Shown here: in pieces, positions 8,305 to 16,977 of the stretch | Numbering within the stretch: the stretch's first letter is position 1 | How the letters are laid out: every line of letters starts with the position of its first letter | NCBI RefSeq assembly: GCF_009687865.1 | Contig: NZ_BLAE01000036.1 | Span: 124,001-188,000, forward strand | Direction: 5' to 3' | DNA: 64,000 nt | From: Acrocarpospora macrocephala | GTDB lineage: Bacteria > Actinomycetota > Actinomycetes > Streptosporangiales > Streptosporangiaceae | Translations under genes and position numbers: made by a program | The notes under the pieces: model-generated | Databases searched by the model: none | What the model was told of the DNA's origin: nothing | Seen by the model: only the letters and a program-made list of their open reading frames with translations

Positions 8305-9649
8305 CACCGGATCGCTCCTCGCTGCCGTCCTCCTCGTGACGGCCTGCACGGCGCGAGTCGGCGACGGCGGCGACCCCGCGTCAACCGGCGACAGCCTCAA
8401 TCTGACCGCCGACTGCCTCCACTACGACCCGACGGCGGGCGTCACCACCGACACGATCAAGCTCGGAACCAGTCTGCCGCTCACTGGGGCGCTGGCCATC
8501 CCCGGAACGTTCCACTTCGGCCTCGAAGCCTATCTCGCGACGGTCAATGCGGAAGGCGGCGTCAACGGCAGGAAGATCGAGCTCACCGTCCTCGACGATG
8601 GCTACGACCCCGCCAAGACCGCCACGAATGTCAACGAACTTGTCAACCGGGACAAAGTCTTCGGCATCGTCGGAATCCTCGGCACCGCTACGGCGCTCGC
8701 GGTACAGCAGGATCTGCAGGACAACTGCGTGCCCAATCTGTTCATCCAGACCGGGGCTCCCGTGGTCGCCGACCCCGCGCAGACCTGGTCGCAGATCCAG
8801 TTCCCGACCTACAGCCTGGAGGCGCAGGCGCTCGCCCAGCGCGCCATCAACGCGGGCGTCAAATCGGTGTCGATCATCAGCCAGAACGACGCCTTCGGAA
8901 AGGCGTACGTGGACGCCCTCGTCAGCCCGCTCAAAGACGCCGGTGTCACGGTGGGCACCCAGGTGACCTACGACCCCGGTGCCCCCAGCGTCGAAACCCA
9001 GATCACCCAGCTCGCCGCCGACGGCGCCGACGCGGTGTTCATCGCCGCGCTCGGTACCAAGTGCCCGCAGATCCTCAACGGCATCAAGTCGTCCCGCTGG
9101 AACCCGTTGCTGCTCAGCGTCAACTTCTGCACGTCTCGTGGACTGCTTGGGCTCCTTGAGGACGGCGCGGGGGACGACATGATCGGTACGACCTGGTACA
9201 AGAGCCCCACCGACCCGCAGTTCGCGCAGGACGGCGCTCTTGCGGCCTACCGTGAGGCACTCGCAAAGTACTCGCCCGCCGCCGATCCCGATGAGGATTT
9301 CGTGCTCGACGGTTGGCTGGTGGGCCAGCTCCTCGTCGATGTCCTCAAATCGGCGGAGACACTCGATCGCGCGTCGGTGATGCGGGCCGCGCACGAGGCC
9401 AACCTGCACGTGGACACCATGCTCGACGGCGTGCGGTTCGCCGCTGCGGGGACTACGGAGCCGATCGGTCAGGTTCAGCTGCGCCGCTACGACAGCGCAA
9501 GCAAGACGTTCCTGTTCATCGATCCCAAGTCAGGCGACGACCTGCCGGCCGGAAAGACGAGCCTGATCATCCGCGGGACGAACCCGAGCGCTGACGTCCG
9601 AGAGCCGTCAGCCTCCGGAGCTCCTCGCCCGTCTGACGGCAAGCCATGA
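8252..9649 (+). CDS. ABC transporter substrate-binding lipoprotein, LivK/aromatic type
   Basis: A 465-aa exported lipoprotein (signal peptide, lipobox VTAC, Cys32) with the Peripla_BP_6 fold: IKLGTSLPLTGALAIPG, then EGGVNGRKIELTVLDDGYDP, typical of HAAT-family receptors. It is longer than LivK (about 370 aa), as is usual for actinobacterial receptors of aromatic acids or other non-amino-acid ligands. AAGAGG lies nine bases before the ATG. It completes the importer and overlaps the fumarylacetoacetase start as ATGA, which links uptake to catabolism. Confidence 0.9.
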   Translation: MTPTTPATRRSPRRVLASTGSLLAAVLLVTACTARVGDGGDPASTGDSLNLTADCLHYDPTAGVTTDTIKLGTSLPLTGALAIPGTFHFGLEAYLATVNAEGGVNGRKIELTVLDDGYDPAKTATNVNELVNRDKVFGIVGILGTATALAVQQDLQDNCVPNLFIQTGAPVVADPAQTWSQIQFPTYSLEAQALAQRAINAGVKSVSIISQNDAFGKAYVDALVSPLKDAGVTVGTQVTYDPGAPSVETQITQLAADGADAVFIAALGTKCPQILNGIKSSRWNPLLLSVNFCTSRGLLGLLEDGAGDDMIGTTWYKSPTDPQFAQDGALAAYREALAKYSPAADPDEDFVLDGWLVGQLLVDVLKSAETLDRASVMRAAHEANLHVDTMLDGVRFAAAGTTEPIGQVQLRRYDSASKTFLFIDPKSGDDLPAGKTSLIIRGTNPSADVREPSASGAPRPSDGKP

Positions 9650-10836
9650 CCTCAGCCGATGACGAACTCTACGGACTCGACGCCCTCCCGTACGGTGTCT
9701 TCGATCCAGGTCAAGGCCCTCGGGTGGGTGTTCGATTCGGACCGGGAGTCGTCGATCTCGCAGCTCTGTCCGCCGCTGAGCGCTCCCCGCTGGTGGAACT
9801 GTTCGACCGGCCCACCCTCGACGCCCTCCTTGCGGCGGGCAGGACGACCTGGTCGCGGGCTCGGTCGAAAGTCCAGGAATGGCTGTCGACGACACCGGGC
9901 GAGCACGGCCATCACCTCGCGGACGTCGACCTTCATCAGCCCTTCACCGTCGCCGACTACGTGGATTTCTACTCCTCCCGAGTGCACGCGGAGAACCTGA
10001 GTCAAATCTTCCGGCCTGGTCAGCCGCCGTTGCAGCCGAACTGGCTGAGCCTTCCCGTCGGCTACCACGGCCGGGCCGGCACGATCGTGCCGTCCGGAAC
10101 GCCGGTCGTCCGGCCTAACGGCCAGCGGGCGGGAGGCGGTGCCGGCCCTTCGGAATTCGGTCCCACCCGGAAGCTCGACCTGGAGGTCGAGCTGGGTTTT
10201 GTGGTGGGTCGCGGGTCCACGCTCGGAACTCCGCTCCCGGGCGGGCACGCCCGGGAGCACATCTTCGGCGTCGTGCTGGTTGACGACTGGTCCGCTCGCG
10301 ACATCCAGGCGTTCGAGTACGTTCCCCTGGGACCGATGCTCGGGAAGTCGTTCGCCACCTCGATCGGGCACTGGGTACTGCCGATCGAGGCGCTCGACGC
10401 CGCGCGCATCCCGCCACCGCCGAGAGAGCAGGCGCTTCACCCCTACCTGACCGGCTGGCACGACATGGGACTCGACATCGACTTCGAGGTCCGCCTCAAT
10501 GGGCACCTGATCAGCGCGCCACGCTACCGCGACGTCTACTGGACGCCCGAGCAGCAGCTCGCGCACCTGACCGTCAACGGCGCCTCGCTTCGATCCGGTG
10601 ACCTGTTCGCGTCCGGAACGGTCTCGTCGATCGGGAATCCCGGTTCGTTGATCGAACTCACCCTGGACGGCCGCCGGCAATTGGCGCTCCCGGACGGGAG
10701 GCAGCGGACCTACCTCGAAGACGGCGACGAGGTCGTCATCACCGCGACGGCGCCTGGTCCCGGCGCCGCACGCATCGGCCTCGGAGAAGTGCGCGGAACG
10801 ATTCACCCGTCATCGATCGAACAGGGAGACAGTTAA
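9646..10836 (+). CDS. fahA: Fumarylacetoacetase
   Basis: A 396-aa hydrolase that splits fumarylacetoacetate into fumarate and acetoacetate, the last step of the homogentisate pathway. The metal ligands of characterised enzymes are present: Asp107 in VDFYSS, Glu180 and Glu182 in LDLEVEL, and Asp214 in VDDWSARDIQ. The catalytic His region is GYHGRAG (His141). Length and motifs fit true fumarylacetoacetase rather than the shorter FAH-fold decarboxylases. No homogentisate dioxygenase or maleylacetoacetate isomerase lies nearby, so the substrate may be a related ring-cleavage product. ATGA overlap with the receptor gene. Confidence 0.92.
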   Translation: MTSADDELYGLDALPYGVFDPGQGPRVGVRFGPGVVDLAALSAAERSPLVELFDRPTLDALLAAGRTTWSRARSKVQEWLSTTPGEHGHHLADVDLHQPFTVADYVDFYSSRVHAENLSQIFRPGQPPLQPNWLSLPVGYHGRAGTIVPSGTPVVRPNGQRAGGGAGPSEFGPTRKLDLEVELGFVVGRGSTLGTPLPGGHAREHIFGVVLVDDWSARDIQAFEYVPLGPMLGKSFATSIGHWVLPIEALDAARIPPPPREQALHPYLTGWHDMGLDIDFEVRLNGHLISAPRYRDVYWTPEQQLAHLTVNGASLRSGDLFASGTVSSIGNPGSLIELTLDGRRQLALPDGRQRTYLEDGDEVVITATAPGPGAARIGLGEVRGTIHPSSIEQGDS

Positions 10837-10841
10837 TCGCC

Positions 10842-11372
10842 ATGCAGGACATCAAACGCGTTCGGGTGGTCGTCACGGGAGATCGCGACGGCAGGTCGTA
10901 CATCAGCTCGGATGCTCCCGCATCTGGTGCCCTCGTGCAGCCAGGGCGGCCGACGGCCCTCACGGACGTGTGGCATGTGGCGGGGGTACCCGCCGACCCG
11001 GCGGACTCCGGGGAACCGCCGACGGACCGGCCGTTCACCCTGGCACCGCCTGCGAGCGGAATCGTGTTCAGAGTCGTGCAGTTCGACCCGGTGAGCGCCG
11101 ACGAGATCGCCGCGATGGACGGCCGGGAAATCTTCGCGGCGATGAATGCCAGCGCTGACCATGTGGGTGGAGAGACCAGCCCGTTCATGCATAGGACAAG
11201 AAGTCTGGATTTCGGGCTGGTCCTCGAAGGGTCACTCACGATGCTGCTCGACGACGATGTCACCGAGGTATCCGCGGGCGACATCATCATCCAGCGGGCG
11301 ACCAGTCACGCTTGGGAGAACCGTGGCTCGCAGCGCGCCTTGGTGGCGTTCGTCCTGGTCTCCGCGATGTAG
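10842..11372 (+). CDS. Cupin-domain protein
   Basis: A 176-aa protein with a cupin barrel in its C-terminal half (MHRTRSLDFGLVLEGSLTML, then VSAGDIIIQRATSHAWENRG). The conserved second-motif His is present in SHAW, but the first motif has only one possible His, so metal binding may be partial. It ends the livG operon five bases after fahA. Similar small cupins in aromatic-acid operons are sensors, isomerases or decarboxylases; the sequence does not decide among them. Confidence 0.85.
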   Translation: MQDIKRVRVVVTGDRDGRSYISSDAPASGALVQPGRPTALTDVWHVAGVPADPADSGEPPTDRPFTLAPPASGIVFRVVQFDPVSADEIAAMDGREIFAAMNASADHVGGETSPFMHRTRSLDFGLVLEGSLTMLLDDDVTEVSAGDIIIQRATSHAWENRGSQRALVAFVLVSAM

Positions 11373-11379
11373 TACGCCA

Positions 11380-11441
11380 GACAGCCCTTGGTTATTTGAT
11401 CTCCTTCCGTCGACAAGAAGAACGATCAGCCAAGGGCTGTC
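11380..11441. terminator. Long hairpin between convergent genes (probable bidirectional terminator)
   Basis: A perfect 12-bp inverted repeat, GACAGCCCTTGG (11380-11391) and CCAAGGGCTGTC (11430-11441), encloses 38 bases with two more short paired stretches (GATC/GATC and CTTC/GAAG). It sits between the converging cupin and WDGDG-repeat genes. There is no T-run, so it is either an actinobacterial tract-free terminator or a palindromic element relic. Confidence 0.6.
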
Positions 11442-11461
11442 CCTTATATCCCCGCAGCAAG

Positions 11462-12847
11462 TCAGCGGACGATGCCCTGGCTGTCCTTGCCGTCGCCGTC
11501 CCAGTCGCCGATCACGGGCAGATCGCCGGCGTCGCCGTAGGCCACCGAGTGGGTGGTCTCGGTGCCGGTCGTGACCGGGCTGGTGCGCAGGTAGAACCCG
11601 TTGCCCATCCGGACGCCGATGTTGTCCTTGCCGTCGCCGTCCCAGTCGCCGACGAACGGCACGGCATTGGAATCGCCGTACAAGAAGGTGTACTGAGCCT
11701 GACCGCTAACCGGGTTGTTGCTGATGAAGAAGCGACCCGCACCCGGGTCGTAGGCGCTGACGGTGTCCCTGCCGTCACCGTCCCAGTCACCGGCCAGCGG
11801 GATCATCGGAGCGTCGCCATAGGCCACCGACTGGGTGGTCTCGGTGGCCGTGGTGACCGGGCTGGTACGCATGTAGAACACGTTGCCCATACGAACGCCC
11901 ACGTTGTCCTTGCCGTCGCCGTCCCAGTCGCCGACGAAAGGCACGGCATAGGGATCGCCGTACAAGAAGGTGTACTGAGCCTGGCCGCTAGCCGGATTGT
12001 TGCTGATGAAGAAACGGCCCGCGGTGGGGTCGTAGGTGCTGACGGTGTCCTTGCCGTCGCCGTCCCAGTCACCCGTGATGGGCACCATCGGGCTGTTGCC
12101 GTACGAGAAGACCGGCCGGGTGGCGGCGGAGGAGCTCTGGTTGTCGGACAGATAGAAGTCCAGCACCCCCAGATCGGCGGAGCCGTTCCACAGGGCGTTG
12201 ACGAGTAACTGGGCGTCGTGGACCTCGCGGCCGTAGGCGTCCGGAACCGCCGAGACCTGGACCTTCTGGCAGATGGCGCCGATGTCCCCGCTCATCCACG
12301 AGTTGTTGGGGTACTTGCGCAGCATGGCGTTGATGAACGCGTTGGTGGCGTACACCGGATCGGTCAGTTGGGCCGGGGTACCCCATCCCTGGGAGGGGCG
12401 CTGCTGGAACAGTCCCAGGCTGTCGTGGTCGGCGGCGACCGTGTAGTTGTGCAGGGTGCTCTCGGTGATCGCCGTGGTCACGGCGATCACCGCCGCTCGC
12501 TTGTCCAGGCCGCGGCCCTTGACGGTACGGGTGATGACCCGGGCACACGACACGTTGTAGCCGTTCACGCTCCGGCCCAGGCGCGGGCCGTTCATGGACG
12601 GTCGCACCTGGTTGGCGACCGCGTTGTCGGCCGCGGTCGGCCCGCCCGGTACGCACGCCGCGAACGCCAGCGCGGCCGCGAGCTCCGCGGGCACCGGAGA
12701 GCCGGCCGGGCCGGGAATGGAGGGGGTGGGGGAAAGTTCGGTGGCCCGGGCCGGGACAGCCCCGGCGGCGGACGCGAGGAGTCCGCCGACGAGAGCGGTA
12801 AGCGCGATCAGAGGCCGGACGACGGAGGAACGGGGGCGCGTGTTCAT
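11462..12847 (-). CDS. Secreted lysozyme-like protein with five WDGDG (FG-GAP/VCBS-like) repeats
   Basis: The 461-aa product has a signal peptide (cleavage near ARA, residue 35). An N-terminal domain contains VIAVTTAITEST (Glu129) and DSLGLFQQRPSQGWG (142-156), which resembles the Glu-dependent lysozyme-like fold of lytic transglycosylases. From about residue 230 there are five GDWDGDGKD units spaced about 50 residues apart; Asp-rich loops of this type bind calcium and build beta-propellers. It is probably an extracellular cell-wall-acting or adhesive protein. The repeat domain is nearly identical to that of the next gene. The N-terminal fold assignment is motif-based. Confidence 0.8.
   Translation of the reverse strand: MNTRPRSSVVRPLIALTALVGGLLASAAGAVPARATELSPTPSIPGPAGSPVPAELAAALAFAACVPGGPTAADNAVANQVRPSMNGPRLGRSVNGYNVSCARVITRTVKGRGLDKRAAVIAVTTAITESTLHNYTVAADHDSLGLFQQRPSQGWGTPAQLTDPVYATNAFINAMLRKYPNNSWMSGDIGAICQKVQVSAVPDAYGREVHDAQLLVNALWNGSADLGVLDFYLSDNQSSSAATRPVFSYGNSPMVPITGDWDGDGKDTVSTYDPTAGRFFISNNPASGQAQYTFLYGDPYAVPFVGDWDGDGKDNVGVRMGNVFYMRTSPVTTATETTQSVAYGDAPMIPLAGDWDGDGRDTVSAYDPGAGRFFISNNPVSGQAQYTFLYGDSNAVPFVGDWDGDGKDNIGVRMGNGFYLRTSPVTTGTETTHSVAYGDAGDLPVIGDWDGDGKDSQGIVR
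11463..12166. repeat. Long direct repeat, copy 1 (WDGDG-domain coding)
   Basis: About 700 bp encoding the five-repeat domain of the lysozyme-like protein. It matches 12933-13636 with only scattered differences, offset by 1470 bases. Such similarity at DNA level points to recent duplication or gene conversion. The ends are approximate because I aligned by eye. Confidence 0.8.
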
Positions 12848-12872
12848 GGTCTTCTCCTGGGGAGATGTGAGC

Positions 12873-12902
12873 GCCCTGTCTCCAGCTGCCGGGAGACAGG
12901 GC
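12873..12902 (-). terminator. Hairpin terminator downstream of the M23 gene
   Basis: An 11-bp perfect stem, GCCCTGTCTCC (12873-12883) and GGAGACAGGGC (12892-12902), with an 8-base loop, lies 30 bases after the M23 stop and just before the lysozyme-like gene. No T-run follows. It should separate the two paralogous genes. Confidence 0.65.
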
Positions 12903-12931
12903 GAGGGGGAGAATGAAGGGCCTTGGTGACG

Positions 12932-14269
12932 TCAGCGGGCGATGCCCTGGCTGTCCTTGCCGTCGCCGTCCCAGTCGCCGATCACGGGCAGATCGCCGGC
13001 GTCGCCGTAGGCCACCGAGTGGGTGGTCTCGGTGCCGGAGGTCACCGGGCTGGTGCGCAGGTAGAACCCGTTGCCCATCCGGACACCCACGTTGTCCTTG
13101 CCATCGCCGTCCCAGTCACCCACGAACGGGACCGCGTTGGGGTCGCCGTACATGAAGACGTACTGAGCCTGACCGGTCGCGGGGTTGTTGCTGATCAAGA
13201 ACTTGCCCGAAGCGGGCTCGTAGGCGCTGACCGTGTCCTTGCCGTCCCCGTCCCAGTCACCGGCCAGCGGGATCATGGGAGCATCCCCGTAAGCCACCGA
13301 CTGCGTGGTCTCGGTCGCCGAGGTGACCGGGCTGGTGCGCATGTAGAACCTGTTGCCCATACGGACACCCACGTTGTCCTTGCCGTCGCCGTCCCAGTCG
13401 CCCACGAACGGGACCGCGTTGGGGTCGCCGTACGCGAAGACGTACTGAGCCTGACCGGTCGCGGGGTTGTTGCTGATGAAGAAACGGCCCGCGGTGGGAT
13501 CGTAGGTGCTGACGGTGTCCTTGCCGTCGCCGTCCCAGTCACCCGTGATGGGCACCATCGGGCTGTTGCCGTACGCGAAGACCGGCCGGGTGGCGGCGGA
13601 AGAGCTCTGGTTGTCGGACAGATAGAAGTCCAGCACCCCCAGGTTGCCGCCGCCGCAGTTGCGGCTGGTGACGTTTCGGTAGGTCTGGCTGTTGGCGCTG
13701 CCGTACGTGACGCCGTTGAACGTGGGCTGGACCCGCTCGGCGCCCGCGTACCCCCAGGACGCCTCCCCGTTGCCGTTCGAGTCGTAACCGAGCTCGAAGT
13801 GGAGGTGGGGATGGTTGTTGGACGTGGGCCCCGTCCGGCCGACCCGCCCGATGACGGTGCCCTGCTGGACCGAGGCGCCCACGTTGACGGCCCGGGACTG
13901 CAGGTGCAGGTACGTGGTGAACCAGCCGCCGCCGTGATTGATCTGAATCACGTTGCCGGCGTTCTCGTGGTAGTACGACTTGTTGACCGTTCCGGCGGCG
14001 GGCGCGACGAGTGTGGCCCCCTCGGTGCCCGTCTGGTCCGGTTCCTTGACCATGTCGAGCGCCGGAGCGTGCCCCCAGGTGTCCAGCCGCCACTGCTGAC
14101 CGCAGGGGAAGGGCAGCTGAAGGTTGGGACCGGCCGCGGCGTGCGCCGGAATGGTCAACAGCCCGCCCACGAGGCCGGTGAGCGCCGCCGCGGTGACTGT
14201 TCTCACCCACCCGGGGTGCCCTGTACGTCGCTGCCGGGAGCGGAGGGAAATGAGCGAACGCATGATCAT
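12932..14269 (-). CDS. Secreted M23-family peptidase with five WDGDG repeats
   Basis: A 445-aa exported protein. After the signal peptide comes an M23 (LytM-type) zinc endopeptidase domain: His67 and Asp72 in HAPALDM, His122 in YLHLQ, and the HxH pair His155/His157 in HPHLHFEL. It should cut peptidoglycan cross-links outside the cell. The C-terminal half carries five GDWDGDG units almost identical to those of the downstream gene. AGGAG lies four bases before the ATG at 14269; ATG 14263 (ten bases from AGGAG) is an equally possible start. The two proteins share the repeat domain but not the enzyme domain, so they may work on the same surface target. Confidence 0.87.
   Translation of the reverse strand: MIMRSLISLRSRQRRTGHPGWVRTVTAAALTGLVGGLLTIPAHAAAGPNLQLPFPCGQQWRLDTWGHAPALDMVKEPDQTGTEGATLVAPAAGTVNKSYYHENAGNVIQINHGGGWFTTYLHLQSRAVNVGASVQQGTVIGRVGRTGPTSNNHPHLHFELGYDSNGNGEASWGYAGAERVQPTFNGVTYGSANSQTYRNVTSRNCGGGNLGVLDFYLSDNQSSSAATRPVFAYGNSPMVPITGDWDGDGKDTVSTYDPTAGRFFISNNPATGQAQYVFAYGDPNAVPFVGDWDGDGKDNVGVRMGNRFYMRTSPVTSATETTQSVAYGDAPMIPLAGDWDGDGKDTVSAYEPASGKFLISNNPATGQAQYVFMYGDPNAVPFVGDWDGDGKDNVGVRMGNGFYLRTSPVTSGTETTHSVAYGDAGDLPVIGDWDGDGKDSQGIAR
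12933..13636. repeat. Long direct repeat, copy 2 (WDGDG-domain coding)
   Basis: Second copy of the 700-bp repeat, coding for the C-terminal domain of the M23 protein. Identity drops at the shared LGVLDFYLSDN segment, where the unrelated N-terminal domains begin. Confidence 0.8.
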
Positions 14270-14346
14270 GCATCTCCTGACGGTCGACCGGTGAGGGCCG
14301 ATTAGTGATCTTCTTCGTCGGACGGTCCTCACCGTGACCGGCCCTC

Positions 14347-14432
14347 TGTCCCACAGCAAGGGATTGGGACAAGTGAGGGACAACGGGACAAGGACCCGCT
14401 TTGACCTGCGCAATCCCGTGCGAGTTGGGACA
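14347..14432. promoter_or_regulatory. Cluster of GGGACA motifs upstream of the membrane-tethered HTH gene
   Basis: GGGACAA occurs at 14366-14372, 14377-14383 and 14385-14391, GGGACA at 14427-14432, and the inverse TGTCCC at 14347-14352. The spacing is irregular (11, 8 and 42 bases). The cluster lies in the divergent gap between the M23 gene and the HTH gene and may be a binding array for the HTH protein. Confidence 0.5.
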
Positions 14433-14517
14433 GAGCGGGATATACCAGTGATGCTGCTGGTTCTGCTGTTAATCTTCGGGATGTCAAACTCGGGGTGTCG
14501 GCACTCGAGGAGCCAGG

Positions 14518-15321
14518 TTGTCAGAGCCCTCTGCAGTGGAGGACTTGGCCGCGTATCTACGCCAGTTGAAGGGCAAGACCGGCCGTAGTTACGACGCCCT
14601 CGCCAAGAGGCTCGGCGTCGGCAAATCCACCCTCCACCGCTATTGCTCCGGAGAGGGCGTGCCGCCGCGCTTCACTCTCCTGGAGCAGTTCGCCAAAGAA
14701 TGCCGGGCGAGCCAGGCGGAGATCATCGAATTGCACCGGCGGTGGGTGCGGGCCCAGACCGTCCAGCTGCCCGAAGCGGAATCCGGCGCGGACCAGCCTG
14801 CCGAGCCGCCGGAGGCACCGCTCCCTCCGTCGCCGGAATCCCCGCCCCCGGCGAAAAGGTATCCGCCATTCCTACGCAATAGACGCACGTGGTGGACGCT
14901 GGCCGGGCTGGCGGCCCTGGTCATGGGCGCAGTCCTGATCTGGCGCCCCGGCCAGGACTTCATAGCGGACGCGGAGACCGCGCATCTCTGCACCGAGCGC
15001 AGCGGCGTCAAGCACGTTGACGCCAGACAAGGCGGCCATGTGTGGACCAGGGACTTCGTGTGCGCCAACCGACCAGACACACCGCTCTACGTCAACGTGG
15101 GCAGCACCGAGAAGATAGCGGTCCTGGACACCCCGAAGAGCTGGTTCGTCTGCTGGGAGCTCGGACGTGTCCAGAGCGACGGAGGAAGGGTCTGGTACTA
15201 CACCCGCGGAGACCGCTCGGAGCCAGGCAAGGAACGCTGGGAGGGGTGGGGCTTCGTCGGAGCCGAACATGTCGACGCCACCACCCACCCCCTGCCGAAC
15301 ATGCCACGATGCGACCAGTAG
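14518..15321 (+). CDS. Membrane-tethered XRE-type HTH protein
   Basis: A 267-aa protein starting with TTG (GAGGAG six bases upstream). Residues about 10-70 are an XRE helix-turn-helix (YDALAKRLGVGKSTLHRYCSG). A Pro/Glu-rich linker (about 88-115), one membrane helix (about 125-142) and a roughly 120-residue outside domain with several Cys and Trp (WFVCWELG, VWYYTRGD) follow. The outside part may be an SH3-like sensor. The layout is of a one-protein transmembrane regulator, N-terminus in the cytoplasm. It lies divergent to the secreted M23 gene and may control it. Homologous layouts are common in actinomycetes but poorly understood. Confidence 0.8.
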   Translation: MSEPSAVEDLAAYLRQLKGKTGRSYDALAKRLGVGKSTLHRYCSGEGVPPRFTLLEQFAKECRASQAEIIELHRRWVRAQTVQLPEAESGADQPAEPPEAPLPPSPESPPPAKRYPPFLRNRRTWWTLAGLAALVMGAVLIWRPGQDFIADAETAHLCTERSGVKHVDARQGGHVWTRDFVCANRPDTPLYVNVGSTEKIAVLDTPKSWFVCWELGRVQSDGGRVWYYTRGDRSEPGKERWEGWGFVGAEHVDATTHPLPNMPRCDQ

Positions 15322-15448
15322 CCGATGACCACCTTCCGGGCGGTTCCCCGCGCCGCCGACAGCACCAGCCGCGCCGGCGCCCACCCCTTCGAGCCCGGCA
15401 TGACCTGCACTCCCCAAGGCAGTCCTGATCCTTTGGGAGACTGGGCAC

Positions 15449-16264
15449 ATGCCGGTTGAGTGGTCTCGCCAGGAAGTCCTCGACGCGCTCGGAACCCACC
15501 TGCTCCGTCCACGCGCCGCAACAGACGACTACACCGTCATCGACGTCATCACAGAGCCGGACAACCTGCTCGTGATCTTCCGTTGGCGGCGAGATCCCAA
15601 CACCTACGCCGTCGAGGTCGAGTTCCCGGCATCACCCGAAAGCTCGGTGACCGGCGAGCCGCTGGCCTCGGTGGACGAATGGGCCGCAGACGTCGCGTTC
15701 AGCATCGCGGAACAGCTCTGGACCGGCCTGGTCCGCCGCAGCCGCCGTACGATCCGAGACGGCTACGTCGTGCTGGACATCCGGGATGCCCCAGACGTCT
15801 GCCCCGCCGGTTTCTTCATCAGCTCGGTCCCCCTCGTCATACTCTCTTCCCGGCCTCAATCCCCGATTGAGCCCCTTCCCCCACCCGCGCTCCAGGCCGG
15901 CCACTGGCTGGCCGAGGCGGGAATGGACGTGACCATCCCCCAGCGGTCACTAGCCGACGCCAAGCTCGCCTGCTGGCTACAGGCCTACGTCAACAACGCC
16001 CAAGGCGAACCCTACGTCGGCCACGCCGCCGCATCCTGGGAGGACGACGACCACACCACCGCCCGCCTCGACCTGGCCCGCACCCAGCCCGGCATCCCCC
16101 CGACGGTACGCGAAGCGCTCGTACGCCTGGCAATCTGCGAGGTAGCCGAAGCCGGCGCATTACACATGGTCACCATGATCGACATCCCAGAGCTCCACAC
16201 CCTGGGCTTCCGCCCCACTCCCAACGGCGAACTCACCCTTGCGACCAGCTGCGCCGGGCCCTGA
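15449..16264 (+). CDS. Conserved hypothetical protein, 271 aa
   Basis: I do not recognise the family. The protein is soluble, mixed alpha/beta, with no signal peptide or membrane helix. A basic segment (VRRSRRTIRDG) is followed by DIRDAPDVCPAGFF. It ends shortly before a secreted-protein gene on the same strand. The ATG at 15449 lacks a clear ribosome site. Codon use is typical of the window. Confidence 0.7.
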   Translation: MPVEWSRQEVLDALGTHLLRPRAATDDYTVIDVITEPDNLLVIFRWRRDPNTYAVEVEFPASPESSVTGEPLASVDEWAADVAFSIAEQLWTGLVRRSRRTIRDGYVVLDIRDAPDVCPAGFFISSVPLVILSSRPQSPIEPLPPPALQAGHWLAEAGMDVTIPQRSLADAKLACWLQAYVNNAQGEPYVGHAAASWEDDDHTTARLDLARTQPGIPPTVREALVRLAICEVAEAGALHMVTMIDIPELHTLGFRPTPNGELTLATSCAGP

Positions 16265-16409
16265 TCCGAGGCGCTTTCCCTCGGACCTCAATTTCGGGAA
16301 CCACCAAGTTCCATCGTGTTCCATCAGGTCCGCATAGTGTCTCTCCATGTCACGCCCTCTGTGGTGAGGCGCCGCCGTCCGGTTCGGCGCCCGTCACGAG
16401 GAGAACACC

Positions 16410-16931
16410 TTGAACACCATAGATCACCGGCCCCACGGCCGTACGAAGCGCCGCCTCCTGAGAGCGCTCGCCATGGCCACGGCCTCCGCCCTCGGCATCA
16501 CCCTGATGGCCGCCCCCGCCTCAGCGGCACAACAATGCAACTACAAACCCGAATACAACGCCTGCCTGTCCCTCACCCCGACCGACTCCGGGCACTACCT
16601 GGTCCACATCGGCATCGACCTCCGCAAACTAACCCAGCCCGAGGCCCAGGCCATCATCCTGGCCGCCCCCTATCGCAACCCCTTCCGCACCTGGCTGTAC
16701 GCAGGCGACAAAGTCCAGGACGACATCATCGCCGGCGTTTCCACCATCCGCGTATGGGCCTCGGAAACCGGCCTCAGCGCCGAATTCGAACGCGTCGTCA
16801 CCAAGTCCAGCCTCAACGAGGACCCCTGGCCCGGCGAATTCGACGAGGTATACGGAAGCATCGACTACCGCGACCCCCGAACCGGAGCCACCCGCACCTT
16901 CAATACCCCCGAAATCGCCGGCCTCTTCTAG
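16410..16931 (+). CDS. Small secreted protein, 173 aa
   Basis: Starts with TTG, with GAGGAG seven bases upstream. A signal peptide with twin Arg pairs and a hydrophobic core ends at APASA (about residue 42). The mature part is about 130 residues, has two Cys close to its start (CNYKPEYNAC) that may form a disulfide, and no known domain that I can name. A stand-alone promoter region of about 140 bases precedes it. It is probably an extracellular protein of unknown role. Confidence 0.75.
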   Translation: MNTIDHRPHGRTKRRLLRALAMATASALGITLMAAPASAAQQCNYKPEYNACLSLTPTDSGHYLVHIGIDLRKLTQPEAQAIILAAPYRNPFRTWLYAGDKVQDDIIAGVSTIRVWASETGLSAEFERVVTKSSLNEDPWPGEFDEVYGSIDYRDPRTGATRTFNTPEIAGLF

Positions 16932-16977
16932 TGCCAATACCGTGCGGTGAACGTTTTTCATCCTGCCCTACAAGCGG

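Noticed and set aside
14347-14432. CRISPR-like or replication iterons
   Set aside because: Units are only 6-7 bases, irregularly spaced and few, with no cas or replication genes nearby.
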